Source: Pachyseris speciosa
Lineage: Eukaryota > Cnidaria > Anthozoa > Scleractinia > Pachyseridae
Direction: 5' to 3'
Assembly (NCBI GenBank): GCA_016490735.1
Contig: JAEMWC010000001.1
Span: forward strand, 2,880,001 to 2,944,000
Length of the DNA: 64,000 bases
Numbering within the stretch: the first letter of the stretch is position 1; every line of letters begins with the position of its first letter. The notes below the pieces were generated by a model. It worked only from the letters and a program-made list of their open reading frames with translations, searched no databases and was not told where the DNA came from. This document shows positions 1 through 9,152 of this stretch, one piece after another. Position numbers and translations under genes: made by a program.

Positions 1-2
1 CG

Positions 3-371
3 CGTTTTAACTCCAAGTATACTTCACCTGGTTGCAGCGGTGTCGATGCCCTGGCGCAGGATTGGAGTGGAGAGAATAACTGGGTTTGCCCTCCGGTGGG
101 TCTCGTCGTGGACGCCGTTCGTGTTCTCACGGCTTGTTCCGGTTGCGGGACCTTGATTATTCCTGAATGGCCGTCGGCCTATTTTTGGCCTCTTTTACGT
201 GATGGGCCCTCACCGTTTAAGTCATTCGTCAGGGAGGTTTTTGTGCTTCCCGCCATAAAGGATCTTATTTTGGAAGGCCCAGGTCAGAGGCAGATCTATA
301 AGTCTCACCTGTCCGTTTTTCACGGTTGCCCAAAATTCAGAATGTTGGCTTTGCGCGTGGATTTTGGGTGA
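3..371 (+). pseudogene. DIRS-type retrotransposon, C-terminal RT/RNase H fragment
   Basis: An open frame runs from the left edge to a stop at 371. The reading contains GVDALAQDWSGENNW followed by PEWPSAYFWPLL and ends in MLALRVDFG, a pattern I recognise from the end of the RT-RNase H polyprotein of DIRS-like elements. The 5' part of the element lies outside the window. The tyrosine-recombinase fragment downstream on the same strand (830-1787) is the expected partner, because DIRS elements integrate with a tyrosine recombinase and not a DDE integrase. It could instead be the end of a related Ngaro-type element. Confidence 0.7.
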
Positions 372-400
372 GCTTTTCGTACCGTCACGGATAGTGTTTT

Positions 401-676
401 TAGCCTGATTTGGCATATTTTGAGCCTGATTTGGCATATTTTTTGAGCCTGACTTGGCATATTTTGAGCCTGATTTGGCATATTTTGAGCCTGATTTGGC
501 ATATTTTGAGCCTGATTTGGCATATTTTGAGCCTGACTTGGCATATTTTGAGCCTGAATTGGCATAGTTTGAGCCTGAAATGGCATAGTTTGAGCCTGAT
601 TTGGCATATTTTGAGCCTGATTTGGCATATTTTGAGCCTGAATTGGCATAGTTTGAGCCTTATTTGGCGTGCTTTG
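401..676. repeat. 21-bp minisatellite, about 13 copies
   Basis: The unit is close to GCCTGATTTGGCATATTTTGA, in 13 head-to-tail copies. Variants change TTT to CTT, AAT or AAA, and CATATTTT to CATAGTTT. One copy is 3 bp longer (the repeat start moves from 422 to 446). As the unit is a multiple of three with no stop, both strands appear open; this is a repeat artefact and not evidence of a protein. It separates the RT and recombinase remnants of the DIRS element. Confidence 0.9.
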
Positions 677-829
677 AGTCAATGTGGTCTCGACGCGTGT
701 GTTTTGTGCCTACATCGGTATTTTTTGCTGGAATAGGTCATTAGCGCAGTAATTGTTTGACTGATTTTCACGATATTTTCTTTTCTTTCAGATGTTCTGA
801 GTTCCGGGATTTGGCTTGAAGCAGCCTCA

Positions 830-1787
830 TTGTCCGATTCCTCTTTGAGTGACATGGTTCCAGGCCTTATTAATCTGCAATTAGATGCTAAGGCTCCGTC
901 CACGGTGCTGAAGTACAAGTCTGGCTGGTTGCGGTGGCGCGAGTGGGCTCTGTCGAAGATTGGTGTTCCCGTTATTCCAGCAAAACCTTTGCATATCGCA
1001 TTGTTTATCTCCGAGCTAGCTAAGCGTTCTTCCGAGAATAACATCGGTGTATCTTCTACAGAATCTGCCGTTTATGCTATTAAGTGGGGCCACGCAAGGG
1101 CCGGTTTTGAGGCTTGTCCTGTTAGCCATCCCTTAGTAAAGTTTGCGTTAGAAGGCGCCAAAAGAAGGCTTGCCCGACCTGTTCAGCCTAAGGAGCCGCT
1201 GTCGGTTAGCACCGTACAGGCGATTGCTACGCATTTTGCCTCAAGCGCTTCACTTTCCGATCTTCGTTTTTTATTTATTCTTTTAGTTGGTTTTGCAGGC
1301 TTTTTTCGCATTGACGAGATTAGGAATATAGCACTGCGTGATGTCTCAATACATAGTGATCATATGTCAGTTTATTTGCCTCAGCGCAAAAACGACCAGT
1401 ACAGGGAAGGCCACACTGCTTTTCTCGCTAGAACCGGCAAGGTTACTTGTCCTGTAGCCGTGACCGAGCGGTTGTTCCTCTGCCTTCCCATTAGTTCGCA
1501 GAATTGTCAAAGCCAAGTCTAAGGAGTATTTTCATTGTAGTTTGGGTGTTTCTGTTTCCACTTTAAGGGGGGAATTTCAGAAGCATATCGGACCATTTGT
1601 TAGTGATATTTCTAAGTACGCCACACTTAGTATGAAGTCTGGCGCGGTTTCAAATCCGTCTTGTAGGAAAATAGGTGGTGACTTGTTAGATATTCATGCT
1701 GGTTGGAGGTGTGAATCCACTAAGCACAGATATATTAAGCATGATCTTAGCGAGCGTTTAGCCGTATCTAAGGAACTTTCCATTTAG
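830..1787 (+). pseudogene. Tyrosine recombinase of DIRS-like element, frameshifted
   Basis: The first part (830-1522) has an N-terminal SAM-like region (STVLKYKSGWLRWREWA) and the catalytic-domain start GFAGFFRIDEIRNI with the first catalytic Arg, then PQRKNDQYREG with the beta-hairpin Lys. A frameshift near 1480-1500 moves the rest into another frame (VRRIVKAKSKEYFH, then to SERLAVSKEL and stop at 1787). In the C-terminal part the usual H-x-x-R box reads LSMK, so both residues are lost, while the later HAGW and the Tyr in RYIKHD remain. The gene is therefore a broken, catalytically dead copy. DIRS or Ngaro type is likely; a Crypton is a weaker alternative because of the RT fragment upstream. 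Confidence 0.8.
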
Positions 1788-2447
1788 TTGTCTATGATAT
1801 TCGTATATATATTTTATCCTTATATCATTATATATTTTCCAGTATTCGTTGGCGATTGTTTAATCGGAATTAGATTTTCGCTTTTGCTGGCTTTGTATTT
1901 TGAGCAATTTATTTAATATATAGAGTCCTGGCGGGGGACGTAAGATGTGCCTGGCCCGTCCCAGATTTCCTGTCCTTTTTTCCCTACGGAGTTTTTTGGG
2001 GCAGGTTTTTTCTGGCCACCCTGGTACGCTTACATGTAGCTTTAGTTTAATTACCTTTGCTGTAGCTATGTTCATTTTTTGACTATCATTAAAGTGGGTT
2101 TATGGCGTTACTCCCAGGCCATATCCAATATTCTCCAGTATTTGTTGGCTATTTTCGTTTCTTGTTTTTCTATTAACTTCTGGTAAGTGCAGAATCTCTA
2201 TATTCGTACTTAATTCGTACTCGTGCCGGCTTGCGGCTTCGCAGCTCGCATATCGCGTTCGTTCCATAGATTTTAGAGCAAAAGAGAGACTGCTCGCAGT
2301 CTACAAGTACCTGCTCTGCGGTATGAGTAAACGTTTCGCTTCAAGTTGGCGGAGTTTACATGCATATTTAATAAACCTAGGAGTCAATAGACTATAAAGG
2401 ATACTAAAAACCGTCAGCGATGAAATAGAAAGGAAGGAAAAACAAGA
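1788..2447. other. Presumed 3' part of DIRS element, then unassigned
   Basis: No gene seen. The AT-rich stretch after the recombinase stop may include the 3' terminal repeat of the DIRS element. Near 2285 there is a short self-complementary motif AGACTGCTCGCAGTCT. Confidence 0.3.
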
Positions 2448-2800
2448 GGCTACAATTAGCCTAAACTCGGGCTTGCAAAAAACAGTATTGTATCTATAAT
2501 TTAGCGCTAAACAAAAGAATAGAAAGAAGTCTGTCTTTCTTACATCGGACGCATTGCGCTTAGCTTGTGTTGGGGTCTATTTCTTTAGACCCCTATCAAC
2601 ATATTTTCCTCTAAAATTACAAAATTGCTTTACAGCTCAAACATTGAGAACAATAATTATAACACTTGTGAAAAATATTTCTAAAAGAAAAAGAAAAAGA
2701 GAAAAAAAAAGCCCATGATTTATACCACTAAAAGTCATCGAACCCGGGTTAGCTGCGTCACAGGCAGGAACAATGACCTTTAGGCCACAGAGGTTTATCG
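2448..2800 (-). mobile_element. tRNA-derived SINE copy, family S
   Basis: On the reverse strand the head carries a box-A-like TGGCCTAAAGG (around 2778-2788) and a box-B-like GGGTTCGAT (around 2737-2745). The body ends with a conserved tail, including the block GAAGTCTGTCTTTCTTACATC on the + strand. The same body recurs in the opposite orientation at 15584-15850, 15975-16375 and 16985-17290 and as a fragment at 11440-11545. Confidence 0.65.
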
Positions 2801-2959
2801 TTATGCAAGTCGATAAAAATAGTGTATTCATTCCAAAAAACTTGTATACTTGTATACTTGTTTTCGCTTCGATGGATAATTGTTTGAGAAAGGAAACGCT
2901 TATCGAACGATGTAGGATTTTTTCGCATAAACGTTAATGGAGTCTCGGTGAAACGTGAG

Positions 2960-3395
2960 TAGAAAATTAATTAGCAGAGTTAAACTGTTTACAAATACGT
3001 CAATCCAGGGTCATTTGAAACACAAGAAAGGAAGGTTTCTCGGACAGTTTCAAGTCACGCAAGTACATTTGTAAAAACTAATTGCTTATCATTCAAAAAT
3101 TAAAGTCCAGAAATTGAGATATTGTGGGAAAATAGTAAATAAACTACCTCCCAAAGTCTCAGGGGTGTGTGATATCCAGTACTTGAGTTATTCAACAAAA
3201 TGTACATCTCAATGGAGCGGATACGGGAACACGGCAGTCCATCTGGAGTTAAATTTTGGTCATGTTAAAAGCTTTCTTCTCGCAGTTGAACCTGCAAACA
3301 TTCGTATAGACACTTCTCTTAACATATTAGTTGTTCAGACTTCAAAGACACAAGGTGAATCGACGTTTTCCGATACGTGACAACAGGCACTCGGC
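2960..3395 (+). repeat. Interspersed repeat A, copy 1
   Basis: This block of about 435 bp includes GTTGTTCAGACTTCAAAGAC and TTTTCCGATACGTGACAACA. It recurs in part at 4910-5110 and in reverse at 15860-15930, 16430-16960 and 42750-43290. No protein is encoded. It looks like a non-autonomous element that often lies next to the SINE family S. Confidence 0.65.
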
Positions 3396-3421
3396 CGTGA
3401 AAGGTCAAACTCCCTTTGTCT

Positions 3422-3528
3422 GTAGTCTCTAATTTTTGGCGCTCTCCTCGCGTCGCGTCTCCCTCTCAACTTCGCGCGCGCACGTGTCTTTCGCCGCCCC
3501 ACAATCCATCGCCAAAATTAGAGACTAC
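3422..3528. repeat. Short foldback element
   Basis: Arms of about 19 nt (GTAGTCTCTAATTTTTGGCG at 3422 and its near complement ending at 3528) enclose a GC-rich core with CG-rich words. It is followed by sequence that again matches repeat A. Confidence 0.6.
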
Positions 3529-4909
3529 TCGCAGTCTACAAAATGTACATCTCAATGAAGCAGACACGAGTAAACACGGCAGTCCATCTGGAGTTAAGTT
3601 TACTCATGTTACTAGTAGTAACCACAGGTTAGAAAGTGCGGGCCTGAATGCACTTGAAGAGCTTTTGTTTAAGATGCTGGGAATGGGCAGAGAAGATAGT
3701 AATGCATACCTTGTCTGCAAAAGAAATTGGATACGGAAAGACCACCTTATTGAAAGCGTGACAGAAAATTGGCGTTACTTTCGATTCTCACCAATTTCCG
3801 TCGTATCCCCCCTCTGGAGAGTTTTGTCAAGTTAGCTAATTAAATATTCAAGCCGGTCGCGGAGGAGTGTTTATTTGCTCAAAATTGAGGCAAAATCTTT
3901 CAGAGCTGGAAATCAGGACATTTGTAAGGATAAAGAGAGTAATTTGGGACCATTTGCTGGCTTTGAAGGGTGAAATTATCCAGAAGCAAGCTTTATTTTG
4001 GTTTCCGTGCCGAACCTCACGCGTTGAATAATTATTATCGCGTTGTTTATGCTGTCTGTCATGTTTTTTCTTTCGTTCTCTTTTCTAGCTCGCCGAGGTC
4101 ATTTTCTCGTCTAAATCACGTAAGGAATGTTCGGACAAGATGTTCCCATTCAAGGTTTAGCTCTCAGGCAATGATTCTGAGAGTTTTTGACCGAAACGTC
4201 GGCTTGTGTTGTTCGTGTTCGTGTTGCAACGGGCGACCGTGGCACTTCGTTGAGTTAAGCAATGACGCGAGGTGAAACAAAAAATTTAATTTTGGTTTTC
4301 CTCTATTTCGCTGAAATCTTAACATGATAAAGCTGGATTGTTAAGGAATAGATTGTTCTTTTGCCGATGTGTGATAGCTATTAACTTTAAAGTGTTATAT
4401 CACTTCGAAGTCAGGGTTTTTCAGGTTTTTGAAGAGCTTTTTGCAAAGCGTGGGGTCCGCAAGGGCGGGCTCTGCTCGGTTGGCGTAATCAGAGATTGTT
4501 GTTGACGCTAAAGGAGAAAATATCCGTAAAAGGTCATTTCATTGACGATTCAAACGAATATAAATTTATCATATGTTCCGAGCTCAAGTCCTAGTGAAAA
4601 CAAAAGCACTTTCGACGAGCGCTGGGCCGGCTGTTATTTTACTCCCGCGAAAGTTTGAGCTGGGGTGACAGAAGCTTGGATCGTCGTGAAAACGTCAGCA
4701 GAACGTACTTTGATCTCCATGTGACAGAAGCCTGCATCCCATGTGACAAACTGTTATGATTGACACATTTTTCGCATTCTGATCGTTCCTAGTTGCAGAG
4801 CAAATTTTCAACTTCCGGTTTCAGCATCCCTGTTATAAACGTGGCGCGCACGCGTAATACGCAATCCGCCGGTCACTGTCAAGATTAGGGTTGCGGGCCT
4901 CTCTTGGGC

Positions 4910-5110
4910 CCGCAAAAAGCTTTCTTTTCGCCGTTGAACTTTGCAAACATTCGCATAGACACTTCTCTTAACATATTGTTTGTTCAGACTTCAAAAGACA
5001 AAAGTTGAATCGACATTTTCCGATACGTGACAACAGGCATCACTCTTGCTGTGAGTTGTTAAAAATAGTTAGCGCTTGCGCAGAAACGCCGGAAGTGAGC
5101 TTTGTGGATG
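4910..5110 (+). repeat. Interspersed repeat A, partial copy 2
   Basis: It matches copy 1 (the stretch from the TTCGCATAGACACTTCTCTT region to the TACGTGACAACA end) and continues into CGCAGAAACGCCGGAAGTGA, a block also found reversed near 15485-15515, 16395-16425 and 42790-42820. Confidence 0.6.
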
Positions 5111-5403
5111 AAACTCGACGACCAAGAAAAAGAAGAACCGTCGGTAATTTTAGACCCGGGCGACCCGCGAGACGCGGGAAGCCCGAGTAACTAATCCACA
5201 AGCTAAAAATAGAGTAACATGTAAGAAAAAAAAACATTTAGGCTAACTCATACGGCAAATAGAGATTTGCACTGCATTATAATATTGCCTTATTGTTGGG
5301 AGAGCATTCGTTTGGAAGGCCATAACGGACTCAGCATTAACAGCAGACATAGAAAGATTATTCCAGAGTGGGATAACACGTGGGAAAAAGGAATACTTGT
5401 AGG

Positions 5404-5603
5404 AGGCCCTGCTAGGGTAAATTCCGACAAGCAACATGGCCCAAAAAGTAGCGACAGCACATCAAATGCGGTCCCGACGAGAGACATCATTCGTAGCAAA
5501 ATTCCGACAGTGACATCAAGGCCGAGAATTAGCGATTTAAACACCGACACGGGAGATTTTAAAATTCAGACAAGCGACGCGGAAACTCCCCCTGGCAGGG
5601 CCT
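5404..5603. mobile_element. 200-bp hAT-like MITE inserted in LINE
   Basis: Its ends are AGGCCCTGCTAGGG and CCCCTGGCAGGGCCT, imperfect inverted repeats. It is flanked by exact 8-bp duplications CTTGTAGG at 5396-5403 and 5604-5611. Removing the element and one copy of the duplication restores the LINE reading through YKYSFFPR. The 8-bp duplication suggests hAT-type mobilisation; no transposase is encoded. Confidence 0.85.
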
Positions 5604-6260
5604 CTTGTAGGCATTGGTGTGGGCAAAGCTATGTCTAAACTTATGAGGGTGGTTAGAACGATTGCCACTATAAGCTTAAGTAACGGATACTGGAAGTGTC
5701 AGGTGAGTCTGGTTGTGTACAGCTTTTAACATCATGGTTGCAGCACTTACATGTAGATGCCGGCGGAGCTCAAGAGTGTCCCATCCGAGAGAATGCTGCA
5801 TGGAAGTTACACTGGAGAATCTCGAATAATCAGAGCAAGCAAATCTTATAGCGCAGCGTTGAACAGCTTCCAAAGCATTTATATGTTGTCTTTCAAAAGG
5901 ATTCCAAGCAGCAGACGCATATTCTACATGAGGCCTTACAAGAGAATTGTACGCTACGGTCTTAACATACTGGCTGCTTCCCGAGAAATTCCTACGTAGT
6001 AGACCTAGTATCTTCATAGCTTTGTGTTTGACAAATTTGACATGGGAGTCCCAGTCAAGCTTGTCTTGGATAAAAACACCAAGATATTTATGACAGGAAA
6101 TTGATTCTAGTGGGCTATTACAAAGCCTTTAGTTAGCTGGGAACTTAAGAGGTGACCTGGTGAATGACATAATGTTACATTTAGTTAAATTAAAGTTCAT
6201 TTGCCAAGTAGTGGCCCATGATGATAGGGTGTCGAGGTCTTGTTGAAATAAACTTACTTA

Positions 6261-6262
<2 letters not shown>

Positions 6263-6313
<51 letters not shown>

Positions 6314-6356
6314 CTTCACATGTGAAGATAACATGTTATCTTCACATGTGAAGAGA

Positions 6357-6387
<31 letters not shown>

Positions 6388-6615
6388 TTTATTAAATCGC
6401 TTTATTACATTAGACGAGAGTAACTGTTAGTTTTTGACGTCTAGAAGTGGTCAAAAATATTGTTGTTTACAACTGGCTTTCCTCGGAATCTAGAATTCTA
6501 GGGGCCATCATTTTAGACTTTATCAAATGAATTTGGTTTTCGTCCATGTACTTCTTCCATGTTTAGTAACGACACGTTCTACTTTAAGACCATTGAAAAT
6601 ATTAAAGTAAAATGG

Positions 6616-6659
<44 letters not shown>

Positions 6660-6662
6660 GCC

Positions 6663-6693
<31 letters not shown>

Positions 6694-6734
6694 GTCAACT
6701 CGATATCTCACTCGTTCGCTGCGCTCACTCGTGA

Positions 6735-6781
<47 letters not shown>

Positions 6782-6789
6782 CATGTAAT
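6263..6789. mobile_element. Composite palindromic MITE inserted in LINE
   Basis: Two parts are seen. Inverted repeats TATATAAACACCAGTGAAAT (6263) and its complement (6619-6640) enclose a segment with TTCACATGTGAAGAT palindromes. Next to it is a long near-perfect hairpin (6653-6789, ends ATTACATGCCCG and CGGGCATGTAAT). LINE coding sequence continues on both sides. A second copy of the same architecture in reverse is at 52973-53446. Confidence 0.75.
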
Positions 6790-7020
6790 ATCCTCTATAT
6801 CATGAATACTTGAGACTTCGGAGTAAAGAACAGCATCATCAGCAAATAACTTAATTTTACAATTAAGGTTATGGACAATGTCATTTATGTAGATCAGGAA
6901 CAGGAGAGGTCCGAGGATTGTACCTTGAGGGACACCAGAGGTAACACTGCTCCAGGAGGACTTTGTACCAGAAACGTGGACACACTGGGTGCGGTCCAGC
7001 AGGAACTTTATCGTGTCACA

Positions 7021-8572
7021 GGGAGATACAGAGGGTAAAGTGTATTGTTTTCCAAACGCAATCACTAAAGTTACTTTCATAAAACTTTCTTATCTTTATT
7101 TATCTTTTTTCATTCATTCATTCATTCGTTGTCTCAACGATTTCGAATAACTTCACTGAACGGCGTCAGAATAACTTCAAAATCGGCACAAGAGACAAGT
7201 ACGCGACACATTTGAGGAACGAAACCTTTATTTCAAATTAAATAGTTATTTACACAATTTTTTTACGATCGGTGACTTTCCCATACAATTCTCTATATAC
7301 ACAAGCTGTCCCATAAAGGACAAATGCAGAGTCGAATTGTGAGCTTGGGAAGCCCGTTAAGTCTCGGAAAGCAAGTTTAGTCCATGGACTGCTAAGTTTA
7401 CATCGAGTGTAACTTATCGACAACGCAGTATTATATGGTAAAGGGATCCGATAATAGTGGGATCTCACTAAAATATATTCAATATTTTTTATATAGTCTT
7501 TAAAGTACAAACAGTTGTTTTGGATTTCGTTTGACCTTTTCAAGAATTAACTTTTTGTTCAAATCATTTCTGGGAAGGAGTAATAAATAAATGATTTCCT
7601 CTACTTTTCTGCAGTTTTAAGAACCGAAGAAGGTTTATGTTGTAGAAATCTTCCCCATTTTATTGGTCAAAAGCAAACTGTCAAAATAAAAAATGTACTC
7701 GTTTTTGATAGGCTTCTGGTTGCTTTTGATGGATTCCTTTTTTGCTTCTGATTGGTGTATTTCTATCTTCTGCATTACCGTAAGTTGGCTTGATATTACC
7801 TCGAAAATTAATTTTTAAAAATTATTCCGAAAGTATATTCTAAAAGCGACGGATTCATCCAGTTTTTCTCAGTAATAACTGACCTCAGTTGCTTCTAGTC
7901 TGCAAAGAAAACTGAGATAAAGCTGTATGTCTCATCGCTCAGGCAGAACCAAAAATGGAGATCTCAAGGTCAGTTGTTGCTGAACTACTTTCAAGGCTGT
8001 GCTCAAGAATTTCGTTGTTTGATTCAAAGCGTAGTATGGAAGAGAAAAAGTTCATGCGCTGGACTTCACATCATCAGTTGACGGCTCAGTCTACCTAACT
8101 GTGAGGTGAAAAAAAGATTGTCATATCCAATGAAATGCACTTTGCCTTGACATGGGTGTTTGGCGGAGCTGTTTGGCGGTGGAATTTTACTTGGCAGATA
8201 CCTTCAATTCACAACCGTGAGGTGAAAACTGATTATCTCTTGAAGAGAAGTAAGATCAATTATTTCCTTCGGCTTGCCAGTATTAACTGAAGCTTATATT
8301 CAAAAGGTTTCCGTATCTATTGGTGGTATTTTCACTCCACAATTCGTTAGACATAAACTTGAGTTTTATATAAGTTAAACAAAAGTGCACTATTTGGGAC
8401 GAAATGGAAATCATCATCTTGTTGGTTGCAATTCTTTTTTCTTCGCACAATAAAAATGTGGGGCGTTGTGTTGTAAGGCTATAAGACCTTACTTCGGATA
8501 GCTAAACCTTCAATAAGCCTTGCTTTAAATCTGAAATTTAAATTTTCCTCGATGTAAAATTACAAGTTTTAG
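7021..8572. other. Intergenic stretch, nothing recognised
   Basis: It holds a short CATT repeat near 7110-7128 and AT-rich sequence. A 97-codon open frame on the reverse strand (7250-7543) has no recognisable motif. The promoter of the coiled-coil gene may lie at its right end, but no TATA box was identified. Confidence 0.4.
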
Positions 8573-8872
8573 TTTGCGCGAGCATTGGAACCAGAAACGT
8601 CCTGGCAGCCTTGTTTGTGACGAAACGAAAAAGCCGAGGTTTCCATGGTTTCACACGGAAAACATTCATTTCGCATCAGCTTTCGATGTGGTAAGTCCAT
8701 GTTTTTGGAGCGGAATAGATTTGGAGATTTTCGAAGTTAATTTCGAAGAAAAAGTTTCTGAACCAAAACGTATAAGTAAAACAATCAGCAAAGAAATACT
8801 CGAACAGTTTTTTTGCATAAAGTTGTTGTTTTTTCGCGATTAGCGAAACTCGCGTCACTGCGGCTTAACGCG

Positions 8873-9152
8873 ATGGCTTCGCGCTTTGCCGAGAGAAGTG
8901 AGAAAAACATTCAGCTGTCTCCTGGACACCAGAAAAAGTCCAAAATACCAATAAGAATCACTCGGCCTGGCACCAGGGACGAAAAATTATCCTCGGATGC
9001 CTCTTCGGCGAAAAAACAACACTTGTTGAAGACGTCCCTGGACAAATTTGGAAACAAGCGGCCTTCAAAAATTCCCATCAAGACCGAGCAGAAGAAATCC
9101 CTGAGGAAACTGAAGTCTGCAACAAATCATAAACCTCTGAGGAAAGACTCAG
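8873..9152 (+). CDS. Coiled-coil gene exon 1 (SxIP region)
   Basis: The first ATG of the frame is at 8873 in a good context (G at -3, G at +4), with no in-frame ATG upstream. It encodes 93 residues rich in Lys, Arg and Ser, with KKSKIPIRITRP and KRPSKIPIKTEQ. It ends at a strong donor (TCAG then GTATGT) in phase 1. Confidence 0.7.

Larger units (their letters stand above)
5243..7020 (-). pseudogene. LINE (CR1/Jockey-like) reverse transcriptase, 5'-truncated and interrupted
   Basis: On the reverse strand from 7020 the reading gives SGVPQGTILGPLLFLIYIND and KLFADDAVLY (the catalytic DD), then after an insertion QDLDTLSSWATTWQMN, LVRPHVEYASAAWNPF and, after a second insertion, YKYSFFPRVIPLWNNL. 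These are the fingers/palm, thumb and C-terminal landmarks of a non-LTR retrotransposon RT. The endonuclease half is missing, consistent with 5' truncation. Two younger elements (6263-6789 and 5404-5603) split it, and a stop is present in the thumb region, so it is dead. The exact clade within CR1/Jockey is uncertain. Confidence 0.85.

Noticed and set aside
320..736. Overlapping open frames on both strands (107-120 codons)
   Set aside because: They are the 21-bp repeat read through; the period is a multiple of three and has no stops.
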